NCBI GenBank assembly: GCA_030671905.1 | Contig: DAOVHK010000103.1 | Location: 1-5,210, forward strand | From: Clostridia bacterium | GTDB taxonomy: Bacteria > UBA6262 > WVXT01 | Direction: 5' to 3' | DNA: 5,210 nucleotides | In this document: positions 1-5,069 of the stretch, piece after piece | Position numbering within the stretch: the stretch's first letter is position 1 | How the letters are laid out: each line of letters opens with the position of its first letter | Made by a program: the position numbers and the translations under genes | The notes under the pieces: model-generated | What the model was told of the DNA's origin: nothing | The model's input: the letters and a program-made list of their open reading frames with translations, nothing else | Databases searched by the model: none

Positions 1-573
1 AGAAAGTATTGCTAAAAGAATACAGCTCAGAGGGAGAAATATAGAAAGTACCGTAAACAGGATAATCGGTGTCAAAAGTATCAGCAGGGCTTCAAAAGTG
101 GCAGAAGAATAGACTTCTCTAATAGCAGAAAGCGCCAGAAAAAAACACCACAGGAGGAGAACGATGGTAAAAAAGGACTGAAAGAAAATTCTCCCTCCAC
201 CCAATCCTTCTACTATCAAAGATAGTGGACTAACAAAAACAAAGGGAAACATTGCCAATCCCAGAGTAATGAAAAGGTCGATTACGCTACCCCTTTTTCC
301 CCATACTTCAGCAAAGAAATGGAGAATTCCCACATTAACTACCCAGAAGAAGGTGAGGAGAACTATAACCAGAAAGAGATTGGAAAATAAGACGACCCTC
401 CCCACTCTAGTGAAGCTGGAAACAAATAGAGTGGCTCCGGTAGCAATGCTAATTCCTGACAAAATAACAACCGCTACCAGAAAAATCCACGGCTTATCTT
501 CTCTGGCTTGATTAAGCCCTTTTCCTGGATGGGCAATTAAATCGTAGAGGAGTGCTAAATAGTTGTTTTCCAT
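1..573 (-). CDS. Yip1-like multi-pass membrane protein (3' end beyond window)
   Basis: The frame is open from an ATG at 573 to the window edge: 191 residues with no stop, so the C-terminus is missing. The visible protein has a short polar N-terminus with a 'LIAHPGKGL' stretch (about 12-20) and then about five hydrophobic segments, near residues 29-51, 60-84, 98-120, 130-150 and 160-190. The N-terminal pattern (a 'P.kg' motif before the first helix) and the multi-helix layout fit the bacterial Yip1 domain family, whose role is poorly known; no catalytic residue is evident. The start follows a GAGAG site at 578-582 with a 4-nt spacer. It lies 20 nt after the sppA stop, so it is probably translated from the same mRNA. 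The family call rests on pattern recognition alone; another polytopic membrane family is possible. Confidence 0.72.
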   Translation of the reverse strand, partial: MENNYLALLYDLIAHPGKGLNQAREDKPWIFLVAVVILSGISIATGATLFVSSFTRVGRVVLFSNLFLVIVLLTFFWVVNVGILHFFAEVWGKRGSVIDLFITLGLAMFPFVFVSPLSLIVEGLGGGRIFFQSFFTIVLLLWCFFLALSAIREVYSSATFEALLILLTPIILFTVLSIFLPLSCILLAILS

Positions 574-593
574 ATTTCTCTCGGAATGGGGGT

Positions 594-1520
594 CTATTGG
601 AGGATATATTCTAATCTTACGGAATTTCCGTCCATTAAATCTTGCAGAGTATTCGTCCTGAAGCGACTGGAAAAAATACCAAGAATTCTGGGAAATGGCT
701 TGGGCAACTCGATGATTTTTGGTTCACCGGGAATGCCAGCAAGTTTACCTGCAAGTCTTACAGCATCTTGAAAATTGCCAATTTCATCAATCAGCCCCAA
801 ATTTTTTGCTTGCCGTCCGGTAAACACCTGACCCTGAGCAATCTTCTCTGCTTTACTTTTCCTAAGGTTCCTGCCCTCAATTACTACCTGGAGAAATTGG
901 TCGTAGGCATCGTCTATCAGTCCCTGAAGCAGTCTTTTCTCTTCCGCTGTCATTTCCCGGGATAGAGAACCGATGTCCTTGTGCTTCCCCCGTTTTATAA
1001 CCTCAACTTTAATTCCTATCTTACGAAACAACTCCTCCATATTACCCATGCTCATGAGTACCCCTATACTTCCGGTAATGGTTCCCGGATTGGCTACAAT
1101 TTTATCTGCAGCACAAGCAATATAGTATGCCCCGGAGGCGCCTACATCGCCCATGGAGACAACAACTTTCTTCCTTTTCTCTTTTAGCCTAATTACTTCC
1201 TCATAAATTTCCTGAACCGCACCGATGCTTCCGCCAGGACTATTAATTCTTAAGACCACTGCTTTTATAGTGGTAATTTTACCTATCTTTCTCAACTCAC
1301 TGGCAATACTATCGGCTCCGGGCAAGAAGCGAGCCCATCCTGATGCACGTCGAGAAATAGATATTGGTCCGTAAAGATAGACCACTGCCACTCCCTTTTT
1401 TCTGGACAGAATTCGAGTTTTTCCTTCAACAGTCTTTTCTCCAATAAGATATATACCCATTACAATAGAAACAATAGATAAGAAAAGAATACCTACGATG
1501 ATTAAATTTTCCTTTTTCAC
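594..1520 (-). CDS. sppA: Signal peptide peptidase SppA, short (36K) type
   Basis: A membrane-anchored serine protease that degrades signal peptides left in the membrane after secretion. The 308-residue protein has one N-terminal transmembrane anchor (about residues 5-27) followed by one SppA/S49 peptidase domain facing outward. Motifs are intact: 'RINSPGGS' (91-98), 'GDVGASGAYYIA' (124-135) with the predicted nucleophile Ser129, and 'GKHKDIGS' (178-185) with the predicted general base Lys181. The Ser-Lys spacing of 52 is the same as in Bacillus subtilis SppA (Ser147/Lys199). 'VFTGRQAKNLGLIDEIG' (232-248) is the usual end of the domain. Length fits the single-domain form, not the double-length E. 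coli form. The start codon is GTG at 1520, preceded by GGGAG (1527-1531) with a 6-nt spacer; the nearby ATG at 1522 is out of frame and meets TGA at once. A consensus promoter lies just upstream, and the Yip1-like gene follows 20 nt downstream. Confidence 0.96.
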   Translation of the reverse strand: MKKENLIIVGILFLSIVSIVMGIYLIGEKTVEGKTRILSRKKGVAVVYLYGPISISRRASGWARFLPGADSIASELRKIGKITTIKAVVLRINSPGGSIGAVQEIYEEVIRLKEKRKKVVVSMGDVGASGAYYIACAADKIVANPGTITGSIGVLMSMGNMEELFRKIGIKVEVIKRGKHKDIGSLSREMTAEEKRLLQGLIDDAYDQFLQVVIEGRNLRKSKAEKIAQGQVFTGRQAKNLGLIDEIGNFQDAVRLAGKLAGIPGEPKIIELPKPFPRILGIFSSRFRTNTLQDLMDGNSVRLEYILQ

Positions 1521-1552
1521 ATTTTTCTCCCATATTGACTTTATTTTTTTAA

Positions 1553-1581
1553 ATTATATTCTAATTATCCAAATTTGTCAA
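1553..1581 (-). promoter_or_regulatory. Consensus sigma70 promoter of sppA
   Basis: On the minus strand a -35 box TTGACA (1581-1576) and a -10 box TATAAT (1558-1553) are separated by exactly 17 nt; all 12 consensus bases match. The predicted transcript starts near 1546 and would have a leader of about 25 nt with the GGGAG site at 1527-1531. The spacer is AT-rich. It separates sppA from the rplM-rpsI unit, which has its own terminator upstream. Seen directly in sequence; activity is inferred. Confidence 0.88.
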
Positions 1582-1605
1582 ATCATATTTCCTGTGGGGG
1601 TTCGA

Positions 1606-1711
1606 TTTAGATACTGTTGAAAAACCCCTGACTGGTAGTCGGGCTCGTCCCCGAGCCCGACAGAAACTCTGGGTCAGAGACGACCCAGAGTACCTATTTT
1701 GAGTATCTTAA
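1606..1711. repeat. MITE-like element with two internal hairpins
   Basis: Outer ends are inverted: TTTAGATACT (1606-1615) against AGTATCTTAA (1702-1711), pairing at 9 of 10 positions with a perfect 7-bp core. Inside are two perfect hairpins. The first has arms GTCGGGCTCG (1638-1647) and CGAGCCCGAC (1652-1661) with a 4-nt loop. The second has arms ACTCTGGGTC (1666-1675) and GACCCAGAGT (1682-1691) with a 6-nt loop. Both have GTA at their outer border, facing opposite directions. There is no open reading frame, and its GC-rich stems contrast with the AT-rich flanks. It lies between the rpsI terminator and the sppA promoter. As RNA it would fold into a three-stem junction. Non-autonomous mobile repeat is my best reading; a structured RNA or a pair of REP-like repeats is the alternative. 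Confidence 0.6.
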
Positions 1712-1719
1712 CCTAATCT

Positions 1720-1740
1720 CCTGCTTTCAAGCAGGTTTTT
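1720..1740 (+). terminator. Possible plus-strand hairpin terminator
   Basis: CCTGCTT (1720-1726) and AAGCAGG (1729-1735) pair, realistically as a 6-bp stem with a TTCA loop, and are followed by TTTTT (1736-1740) on the plus strand. No plus-strand gene lies to its left, so its use as a terminator is doubtful. It may instead block antisense transcription into rpsI, or belong to the adjacent repeat element. Confidence 0.35.
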
Positions 1741-1743
1741 CTC

Positions 1744-1781
1744 AAAAAAAATGCGGAAGCAATAAGCTTATTGCTTCCGCA
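1744..1781 (-). terminator. Intrinsic terminator of rplM-rpsI
   Basis: A perfect 28-bp palindrome at 1753-1780 (arm GCGGAAGCAATAAG), extended by a T-A pair at 1752/1781, is followed on the minus strand by A (complement of 1752 flank) and a run of eight T (1751-1744). It starts 28 nt after the rpsI stop codon. Stem strength, position and T run make this a textbook Rho-independent terminator for the ribosomal protein unit. Confidence 0.92.
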
Positions 1782-1809
1782 AATTTAACTCTATCCTTAC
1801 AAAACGAGT

Positions 1810-2208
1810 TTATCTCTTGGAGAATTGGAATCTTTTTCTTGCTTTTGGCCGTCCAGGTTTTTTTCGCTCGACCATACGGGGATCGCGCGTCAACAATCCC
1901 TCTTTTCTCAAAGTGACCCTTGTCTGTTCGTCAACCTTAGCCAGTGCACGTGAAATTCCATGCCTTATTGCCCCTGCTTGACCATTCTTGCCTCCACCGG
2001 AAACATTTGCCGAAATATCGAATTTATTTAGTAAATTCGTTACTTTTAGAGGTTCTATACTGAATTCCTTTAGACGAGGTAAACCAAAAAAGTATTTATC
2101 CACAGGTAATCTGTTGATTATGACCTTCCCATTACCAGCTCTCAATATAACCCTGGCAACCGCTGTCTTTCTTCTGCCTAAGCCCCAAATCTCTGTCGCT
2201 TTAGCCAT
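1810..2208 (-). CDS. rpsI: 30S ribosomal protein S9
   Basis: Component of the small ribosomal subunit head; its C-terminal tail reaches the P-site tRNA. The 132-residue protein is of normal bacterial length. The N-terminus has the family pattern 'GLGRRKTAVARV' (9-20). The S9 signature 'GGGKNGQAGAIRHGISRAL' spans 71-89, and 'LTRDPRMVERKKPG' (106-119) leads into the basic tail ending 'FQFSKR', where the terminal Ser-Lys-Arg is near universal. The ATG at 2208 has GGAG at 2216-2219 with a 7-nt spacer. It lies 33 nt after rplM, the usual order L13-S9, and ends at a strong terminator, so the two form one transcription unit. Nothing is missing or unusual. Confidence 0.98.
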   Translation of the reverse strand: MAKATEIWGLGRRKTAVARVILRAGNGKVIINRLPVDKYFFGLPRLKEFSIEPLKVTNLLNKFDISANVSGGGKNGQAGAIRHGISRALAKVDEQTRVTLRKEGLLTRDPRMVERKKPGRPKARKRFQFSKR

Positions 2209-2241
2209 ACAGTTTCTCCATTAATTTATAAAGTAAAAAAT

Positions 2242-2697
2242 TTAATGTGTTTTCTTTTCGATTTTTATTATCTGAGGTTCCTGTGCTCCATGTGGATGTT
2301 CGCTGCCTTTATATATTTTTAATTTAGTAATCAATCTATCACTGAGTTTATTCGACGGTAACATTCCTTTGACAGCTAATCTAATTGCCTTTTCTGGCTT
2401 TTCTGCCATCAATTTATCGTATCGGGTAAATCTGGTCCCGCCTGAATAACCAGAATGGGTAAAATGGAATTTCTGTTCCAATTTTTTTCCAGTCAGTAAA
2501 ACCTTCCCGGCATTAATAATAATTACATAATCACCTATATCCACATGGGGAGAGAAAATCGGTTTACCCTTGCCCCTTAATAACTCTGCTACTTTTGTTG
2601 CCAATCTCCCCAAGACCAGACCAGAGGCATCAATTAAACACCATTTCTTTTCAATATTTTCCTTTTTGGGCACAAAAGTCTTCACTTTAACCACCAT
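2242..2697 (-). CDS. rplM: 50S ribosomal protein L13
   Basis: An early-assembling large-subunit protein. At 151 residues it is slightly longer than E. coli L13 (142). Visible family blocks are 'WCLIDASGLVLGRLAT' (19-34), 'PHVDIGDYVIIINA' (50-63), 'KVLLTGKK' (65-72), 'LAVKGMLP' (107-114) and 'KLKIYKGSEHPHGAQEPQ' (125-142). The start is uncertain. I give the ATG at 2697, which has no convincing Shine-Dalgarno site. A GTG at 2685 is a serious alternative: it has GGTGG at 2691-2695 with a 5-nt spacer, and would make the protein begin M-K-T-F like E. coli L13. rpsI follows after 33 nt. A hairpin with a T run lies directly in front (2711-2763), which suggests control of this gene at the leader. Identity is certain; only the first four residues are in doubt. 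Confidence 0.97.
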   Translation of the reverse strand: MVVKVKTFVPKKENIEKKWCLIDASGLVLGRLATKVAELLRGKGKPIFSPHVDIGDYVIIINAGKVLLTGKKLEQKFHFTHSGYSGGTRFTRYDKLMAEKPEKAIRLAVKGMLPSNKLSDRLITKLKIYKGSEHPHGAQEPQIIKIEKKTH

Positions 2698-2704
2698 TCC
2701 GAAA

Positions 2705-2776
2705 AAACCGCCCCCATCCAGAAATAAACTAACCCCTGTATTTAAAAACTTTCTGGATGGGGGGTCTATTCAGACC
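2705..2776 (-). promoter_or_regulatory. Hairpin leader of rplM: possible attenuator, autoregulatory site or terminator
   Basis: Perfect 14-bp inverted repeat: CCCCCATCCAGAAA (2711-2724) and TTTCTGGATGGGGG (2750-2763), with a 25-nt loop. On the minus strand the stem is followed by CGG and six T (2708-2702 region), so it resembles an intrinsic terminator whose T run ends only about 5 nt before the rplM ATG. A second small hairpin, GGTCT/AGACC (2763-2767 and 2772-2776), abuts it on the upstream side. It lies about 50 nt after the stop of the small membrane protein gene. I see no convincing promoter between that gene and rplM, so complete termination here would leave rplM-rpsI silent; partial termination or L13-dependent control is more likely. 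L13 leaders are known in Firmicutes, but I cannot claim homology with them. Confidence 0.6.
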
Positions 2777-2814
2777 AAAAATTGACAAACTATCAAAAGA
2801 TGTTAAATTGCTTT

Positions 2815-2991
2815 CTATTCTTTTTTTGAAGGATAAAGCTCAAGCGCTATCGCCAAAACCAAACAATAGCCCGCAAAGAATAGGAAGGTGCGGGGTGCTA
2901 CCACTAATGTCCCTGGAATGAGTCGGGTAATAACTCCCAATACCAGGCTGACCAGGCTCACCACGATCGAGAGAGTAATCCGTGTTTTCAT
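2815..2991 (-). CDS. Small two-helix membrane protein, function unknown
   Basis: Fifty-eight codons from ATG (2991) to TAG (2815). The product starts M-K-T-R and has two hydrophobic stretches, about residues 5-24 and 35-52, joined by a short loop with Pro26, Gly27 and Pro33, and ends in the polar tail 'YPSKKE'. It is therefore probably a hairpin in the inner membrane. There is a G-rich ribosome binding site, GGGGGG at 2998-3003, with a 6-nt spacer, and a candidate promoter about 70 nt upstream. It precedes rplM-rpsI in the same direction. I do not recognise a named family. Support for it being real comes from the hydrophobic pattern, Shine-Dalgarno site and promoter; its short length is the main reason for doubt. 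Confidence 0.7.
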   Translation of the reverse strand: MKTRITLSIVVSLVSLVLGVITRLIPGTLVVAPRTFLFFAGYCLVLAIALELYPSKKE

Positions 2992-3008
2992 TTCTTACCC
3001 CCCTTTAA

Positions 3009-3044
3009 CGCAGACCTTACCTTTTCCACTTCCCCATGTCTGCG
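3009..3044 (-). other. Stem-loop in the leader of the small membrane protein gene
   Basis: CGCAGAC (3009-3015) and GTCTGCG (3038-3044) form a perfect 7-bp stem with a 22-nt loop. If transcription starts near 3050, this stem fills most of the leader and ends a few bases before the G-rich ribosome binding site. A control role is inferred only. Confidence 0.35.
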
Positions 3045-3056
3045 AAACTTTATAAG

Positions 3057-3085
3057 AAATTAGCAAAAAAGAGCTTTTTTGTCAA
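3057..3085 (-). promoter_or_regulatory. Candidate promoter for the small membrane protein / rplM-rpsI unit
   Basis: On the minus strand a perfect -35 box TTGACA (3085-3080) is followed after 17 nt by TAATTT (3062-3057), a fair -10 box (4 of 6). An A-rich stretch just upstream of the -35 could act as an UP element. It is the only good promoter I see between motB and rplM, so it may serve rplM-rpsI as well. Confidence 0.55.
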
Positions 3086-3103
3086 CCCTTTTTTAAGTTT
3101 AAT

Positions 3104-3129
3104 GGACAGACACAGCGGTCTGTCCCTAC
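3104..3129 (-). repeat. Short GTAG-headed hairpin repeat
   Basis: GGACAGAC (3104-3111) and GTCTGTCC (3118-3125) form a perfect 8-bp stem with a 6-nt loop; the minus strand reads GTAG immediately before the stem (3129-3126). The same layout, GTA(G) followed by a 7-10 bp stem, is seen in the element at 1606-1711 and upstream of flbD. No T run follows on either strand, so a terminator is unlikely. It probably belongs to a dispersed intergenic palindrome family. Confidence 0.6.
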
Positions 3130-3267
3130 TGTGAATTGGATTGCCACGTCCCGATTTTCAACGGGGAACAAGAAAAAAGTGGCAAAACGAAGGTTAATAT
3201 AAATGAGAGAAAGGAACGGTAGGATGACAGAAAGGAAAGATAGTGAAACTATGGCGAGGTTTGCGTG
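3130..3267. other. Intergenic stretch downstream of motB with a larger inverted repeat and a 21-bp tandem repeat
   Basis: No gene is supported here. TTGCCAC (3141-3147) and GTGGCAA (3179-3185) pair around a nested CCCG/CGGG stem (3150-3153, 3162-3165), giving a long, weak stem-loop. Then two imperfect 21-bp units (3203-3223 and 3224-3244, 17 of 21 identical) make a purine-rich tract on the plus strand. A tiny hairpin ATAGT/ACTAT (3240-3252) lies 15 nt after the motB stop codon. No canonical terminator for motB is visible. Confidence 0.5.
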
Positions 3268-3921
3268 CTAAAAAATTTTCTTAACGCCCTCTTTACGTTT
3301 AAGGCTGGTGCCAATCCTCTGCACCACAATATCTACTCTTCGATTCATTGCTTTGTGTTCTTCAATATCGTTATCCACAACAGGCTGATACTCTCCGTAT
3401 CCTGCAGATGATATGCGTCCCGGAGGGAATTTTAATGTCTCCAGTAAATAGCGGGTCACATTTGTAGCCCTGGCTGTGGATAGTTCCCAGTTAGTGGGAA
3501 ATTTGCTCCTCAATTCCGGACCAATGGGGACATTATCAGTGTGGCCTTCGACTCGGGTACTATTTGGCACATCGATAATCTCTTTAGTAATATCTTTTAG
3601 GATGTATTTCGCTTCTTGGTAAATCTCAGCTTCTCCACTATCGAACATCAATTTTTCGCGGAGAGAAATTACCAATCCTTTCTCATCTATTTTTAGACCA
3701 ATATAGCCTTCTAACCGGTTTTCCATAACGTATGTTTCCAGCTTCTTCTTTAACTTTATCAATTGCATTTCGTTCATAGCACTGGCTAAAGCAAACATCA
3801 TAACGAAAAATATCAAAAGCTGGGTCATTAAATCTGAATAAGTCAACATCCATGCGGGTGAGGACCTTCCTACTTTTATTTCCCTATCTACTCGCCTGGG
3901 AACACCTGGCAGAAAAGCCAT
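3268..3921 (-). CDS. motB: Flagellar motor stator protein MotB
   Basis: The stator subunit that carries the ion-binding residue and anchors the motor to peptidoglycan. The 217-residue protein has a short cytoplasmic N-terminus, one transmembrane helix (about 24-45) in the motif 'PAWMLTYSDLMTQLLIFF' with the essential aspartate at residue 30, a linker, and a periplasmic OmpA/MotB domain. That domain shows 'VEGHTDNVPIG' (124-134), 'NWELSTARA' (144-152), 'GYGEYQPVVDN' (174-184) and 'NRRVDIVV' (193-200), all expected for peptidoglycan binding. It is somewhat shorter than many MotB proteins. I start at the ATG at 3921, because AGGAG lies 7 nt before it; a TTG at 3936 would place that ribosome binding site inside the gene. 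It follows motA by 31 nt. Which ion drives it (H+ or Na+) cannot be read safely from the sequence. Confidence 0.96.
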   Translation of the reverse strand: MAFLPGVPRRVDREIKVGRSSPAWMLTYSDLMTQLLIFFVMMFALASAMNEMQLIKLKKKLETYVMENRLEGYIGLKIDEKGLVISLREKLMFDSGEAEIYQEAKYILKDITKEIIDVPNSTRVEGHTDNVPIGPELRSKFPTNWELSTARATNVTRYLLETLKFPPGRISSAGYGEYQPVVDNDIEEHKAMNRRVDIVVQRIGTSLKRKEGVKKIF

Positions 3922-3928
3922 TATCTCT

Positions 3929-3934
3929 CTCCTC
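3929..3934 (-). promoter_or_regulatory. Ribosome binding site deciding the motB start
   Basis: GAGGAG on the minus strand, 7 nt before the ATG at 3921. It rules against the upstream TTG at 3936-3934, which overlaps this site. Confidence 0.8.
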
Positions 3935-3952
3935 AAAAATAAGTTAGGCGGT

Positions 3953-4747
3953 TTATTCTACGGGTGTAATCTTTTTCTCCACTGTCTTTTTCCTCAATTG
4001 CGGAGCCAGGTAGGCTTTCAATTTAGCTTCCATAATACTGGGAATCTCCCCTGCCTGCAAGGAGAGAACTCCCCTGATAATAACTTCCTTGATAAACATC
4101 TCATCTTCACTGCGACGCTTCAATTTCCCAGCAACGGGCAAGAAGAAAAGATAGCCAGCCACTGCGCCATAAAAAGTGGTTAACAGGGCTACCGCCATAC
4201 CACCGGCAATCTGGCTCTGGTCTTCAATGCGGGCAAGCATCATAATCAGTCCCATAATTGTTCCGATCATCCCAAAGGCAGGACAGTAAGTGCCCAGAGT
4301 TAAGAAAATTTCCTGTCCTATACGGTGCCTCTCACGAATGAATGTTATCTCTGTTTCCAGCTCAGCGCGGATTCTCTCCTGGTCAGCGCCGTCAACAACT
4401 AATTGCACACCTCTTTTTAGAAACTCATTATTGACCTTATTTAATTCTTTCTCAAGTTCCAATATCCCTTGCTTATGAGCTATCTTGGTAAAATATATAA
4501 ACTGATTGATTAATTTAGCAGGGTCTTCTTCTCTCTCAGTTAAAACTTTCTGGGCAATTTTAAAAACTCCCAGGACCTGCTTCATGGGATAATTGACCAA
4601 TGTGGCAGCAAACGCACCTCCAAAAGTAATAAACATTGAAGATACATCAAAGAAACCCTTTAATCCCACCCCTCCCATTCTCATAATGATGGCAACAATA
4701 ATCAAGCTAATTCCACTTACCACGCCTAAAATAGTGGTAATATCCAT
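3953..4747 (-). CDS. motA: Flagellar motor stator protein MotA
   Basis: Inner-membrane stator subunit that forms the ion channel with MotB and pushes on the rotor protein FliG. The 264-residue protein is of usual length, with four transmembrane helices at about 3-22, 32-52, 149-171 and 183-205. A large cytoplasmic loop (about 55-145) lies between helices 2 and 3. 'TYCPAFGMIGTIMGL' (153-167) is the family's third-helix motif, with Pro156 matching the functional proline 173 of E. coli MotA; Pro204 in 'FFLPVAGKLK' matches Pro222. The loop holds the charged 'AHKQGILELEKEL' (90-102), the region that contacts FliG. The C-terminal tail is basic. The start has a strong AGGAGG at 4752-4757. The gene sits between flbD (32 nt before) and motB (31 nt after), the common flbD-motA-motB order, so all three are probably one mRNA. 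Confidence 0.97.
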   Translation of the reverse strand: MDITTILGVVSGISLIIVAIIMRMGGVGLKGFFDVSSMFITFGGAFAATLVNYPMKQVLGVFKIAQKVLTEREEDPAKLINQFIYFTKIAHKQGILELEKELNKVNNEFLKRGVQLVVDGADQERIRAELETEITFIRERHRIGQEIFLTLGTYCPAFGMIGTIMGLIMMLARIEDQSQIAGGMAVALLTTFYGAVAGYLFFLPVAGKLKRRSEDEMFIKEVIIRGVLSLQAGEIPSIMEAKLKAYLAPQLRKKTVEKKITPVE

Positions 4748-4779
4748 TTCTCCTCCTATTGTGGTTTATCTTTCTTCCC

Positions 4780-4989
4780 TTATCCTTTATTCTTTTTCTT
4801 GCTTCTTTTCTGATTTACCAAGCGCCGGTATTCTATAACCTTTTCAATGACTTCTGAAACCGTATCTTTCACAATTATCTTATTTCCTGTAATCAGTGAA
4901 ATGGTTGTATCCGGTCTGGCCTCAACTGTTTCAATCAGCTCAGCGTTTATAACTATTTCTTCTCCATTTATTTTTTTCACTTTAATCAT
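4780..4989 (-). CDS. flbD: Flagellar FlbD family protein
   Basis: A small protein of the FlbD family (not the Caulobacter regulator of the same name), usually encoded in flagellar operons just before motA; its exact role is unsettled. The 69-residue product starts 'MIKVKKINGEEIVINAELIE', then 'TVEARPDTTISLITGNKIIV' and 'KDTVSEVIEKVIEYRR', matching the family closely along its length. It ends in a lysine-rich tail (NQKRSKKKNKG). I start at the ATG at 4989, because AGGAG (4996-5000) lies 6 nt before it and the family begins M-I-K-V. An in-frame GTG at 5004 would put the ribosome binding site inside the gene and extend the protein into a repeat. motA follows after 32 nt. The 80-nt leader before it is made of repeats, described separately. 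Confidence 0.94.
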   Translation of the reverse strand: MIKVKKINGEEIVINAELIETVEARPDTTISLITGNKIIVKDTVSEVIEKVIEYRRLVNQKRSKKKNKG

Positions 4990-4995
4990 TTTAGA

Positions 4996-5000
4996 CTCCT
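4996..5000 (-). promoter_or_regulatory. Ribosome binding site of flbD at the edge of a repeat
   Basis: AGGAG, 6 nt before the flbD ATG. Its last three bases upstream fall in the repeat unit at 4998-5032, so the inserted repeat appears to supply part of the ribosome binding site, and the hairpin arm ends just before it. Confidence 0.75.
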
Positions 5001-5067
5001 GCACGATTTGAAATCGTGCCTACAAAACCATTCCTGGGCGATTTGGAATTGTATTTACAAAATTGCC
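4998..5067. repeat. Two diverged 35-bp tandem repeat units, one a perfect hairpin
   Basis: Units are 4998-5032 and 5033-5067, with 23 of 35 bases identical (23 of the first 30). Shared blocks are CCTG, CGATTTG and TACAAAA. Unit one contains the perfect inverted repeat GCACGATTT/AAATCGTGC (5001-5009, 5011-5019), and the minus strand reads TGTAG just before it, as in the other GTA-headed hairpins. Unit two has lost most of the pairing. Together they fill 70 of the 80 nt between two genes. Confidence 0.7.
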
Positions 5068-5069
5068 GT

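Noticed and set aside
269..511. Open plus-strand frame of 80 codons near the left end
   Set aside because: It lies opposite the Yip1-like membrane protein frame, whose hydrophobic segments and linkage to sppA are far more convincing.
642..965. Open plus-strand frame of 107 codons opposite sppA
   Set aside because: It is antisense to a well-supported gene with intact catalytic motifs, has no ribosome binding site, and its translation has no recognisable pattern.
1638..1691. The two adjacent hairpins as a CRISPR fragment
   Set aside because: The two stems differ in sequence, there is no repeat-spacer periodicity, and no cas gene is present.
586..2772. Shared AATAGACCCCC stretch upstream of the Yip1-like gene and in the rplM leader
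   Set aside because: Only about 11 bases are shared, the flanks diverge at once, and the first copy overlaps the sppA stop codon; chance is the simplest explanation.
2783..2811. Plus-strand TTGACA at 2783 as a promoter
   Set aside because: No good -10 box follows at 16-18 nt and there is no plus-strand gene downstream.
3203..3271. Plus-strand frame of 22 codons in the purine-rich tract after motB
   Set aside because: It consists of a 21-bp tandem repeat and runs into the motB 3' end; there is no ribosome binding site and the residues are of low complexity.
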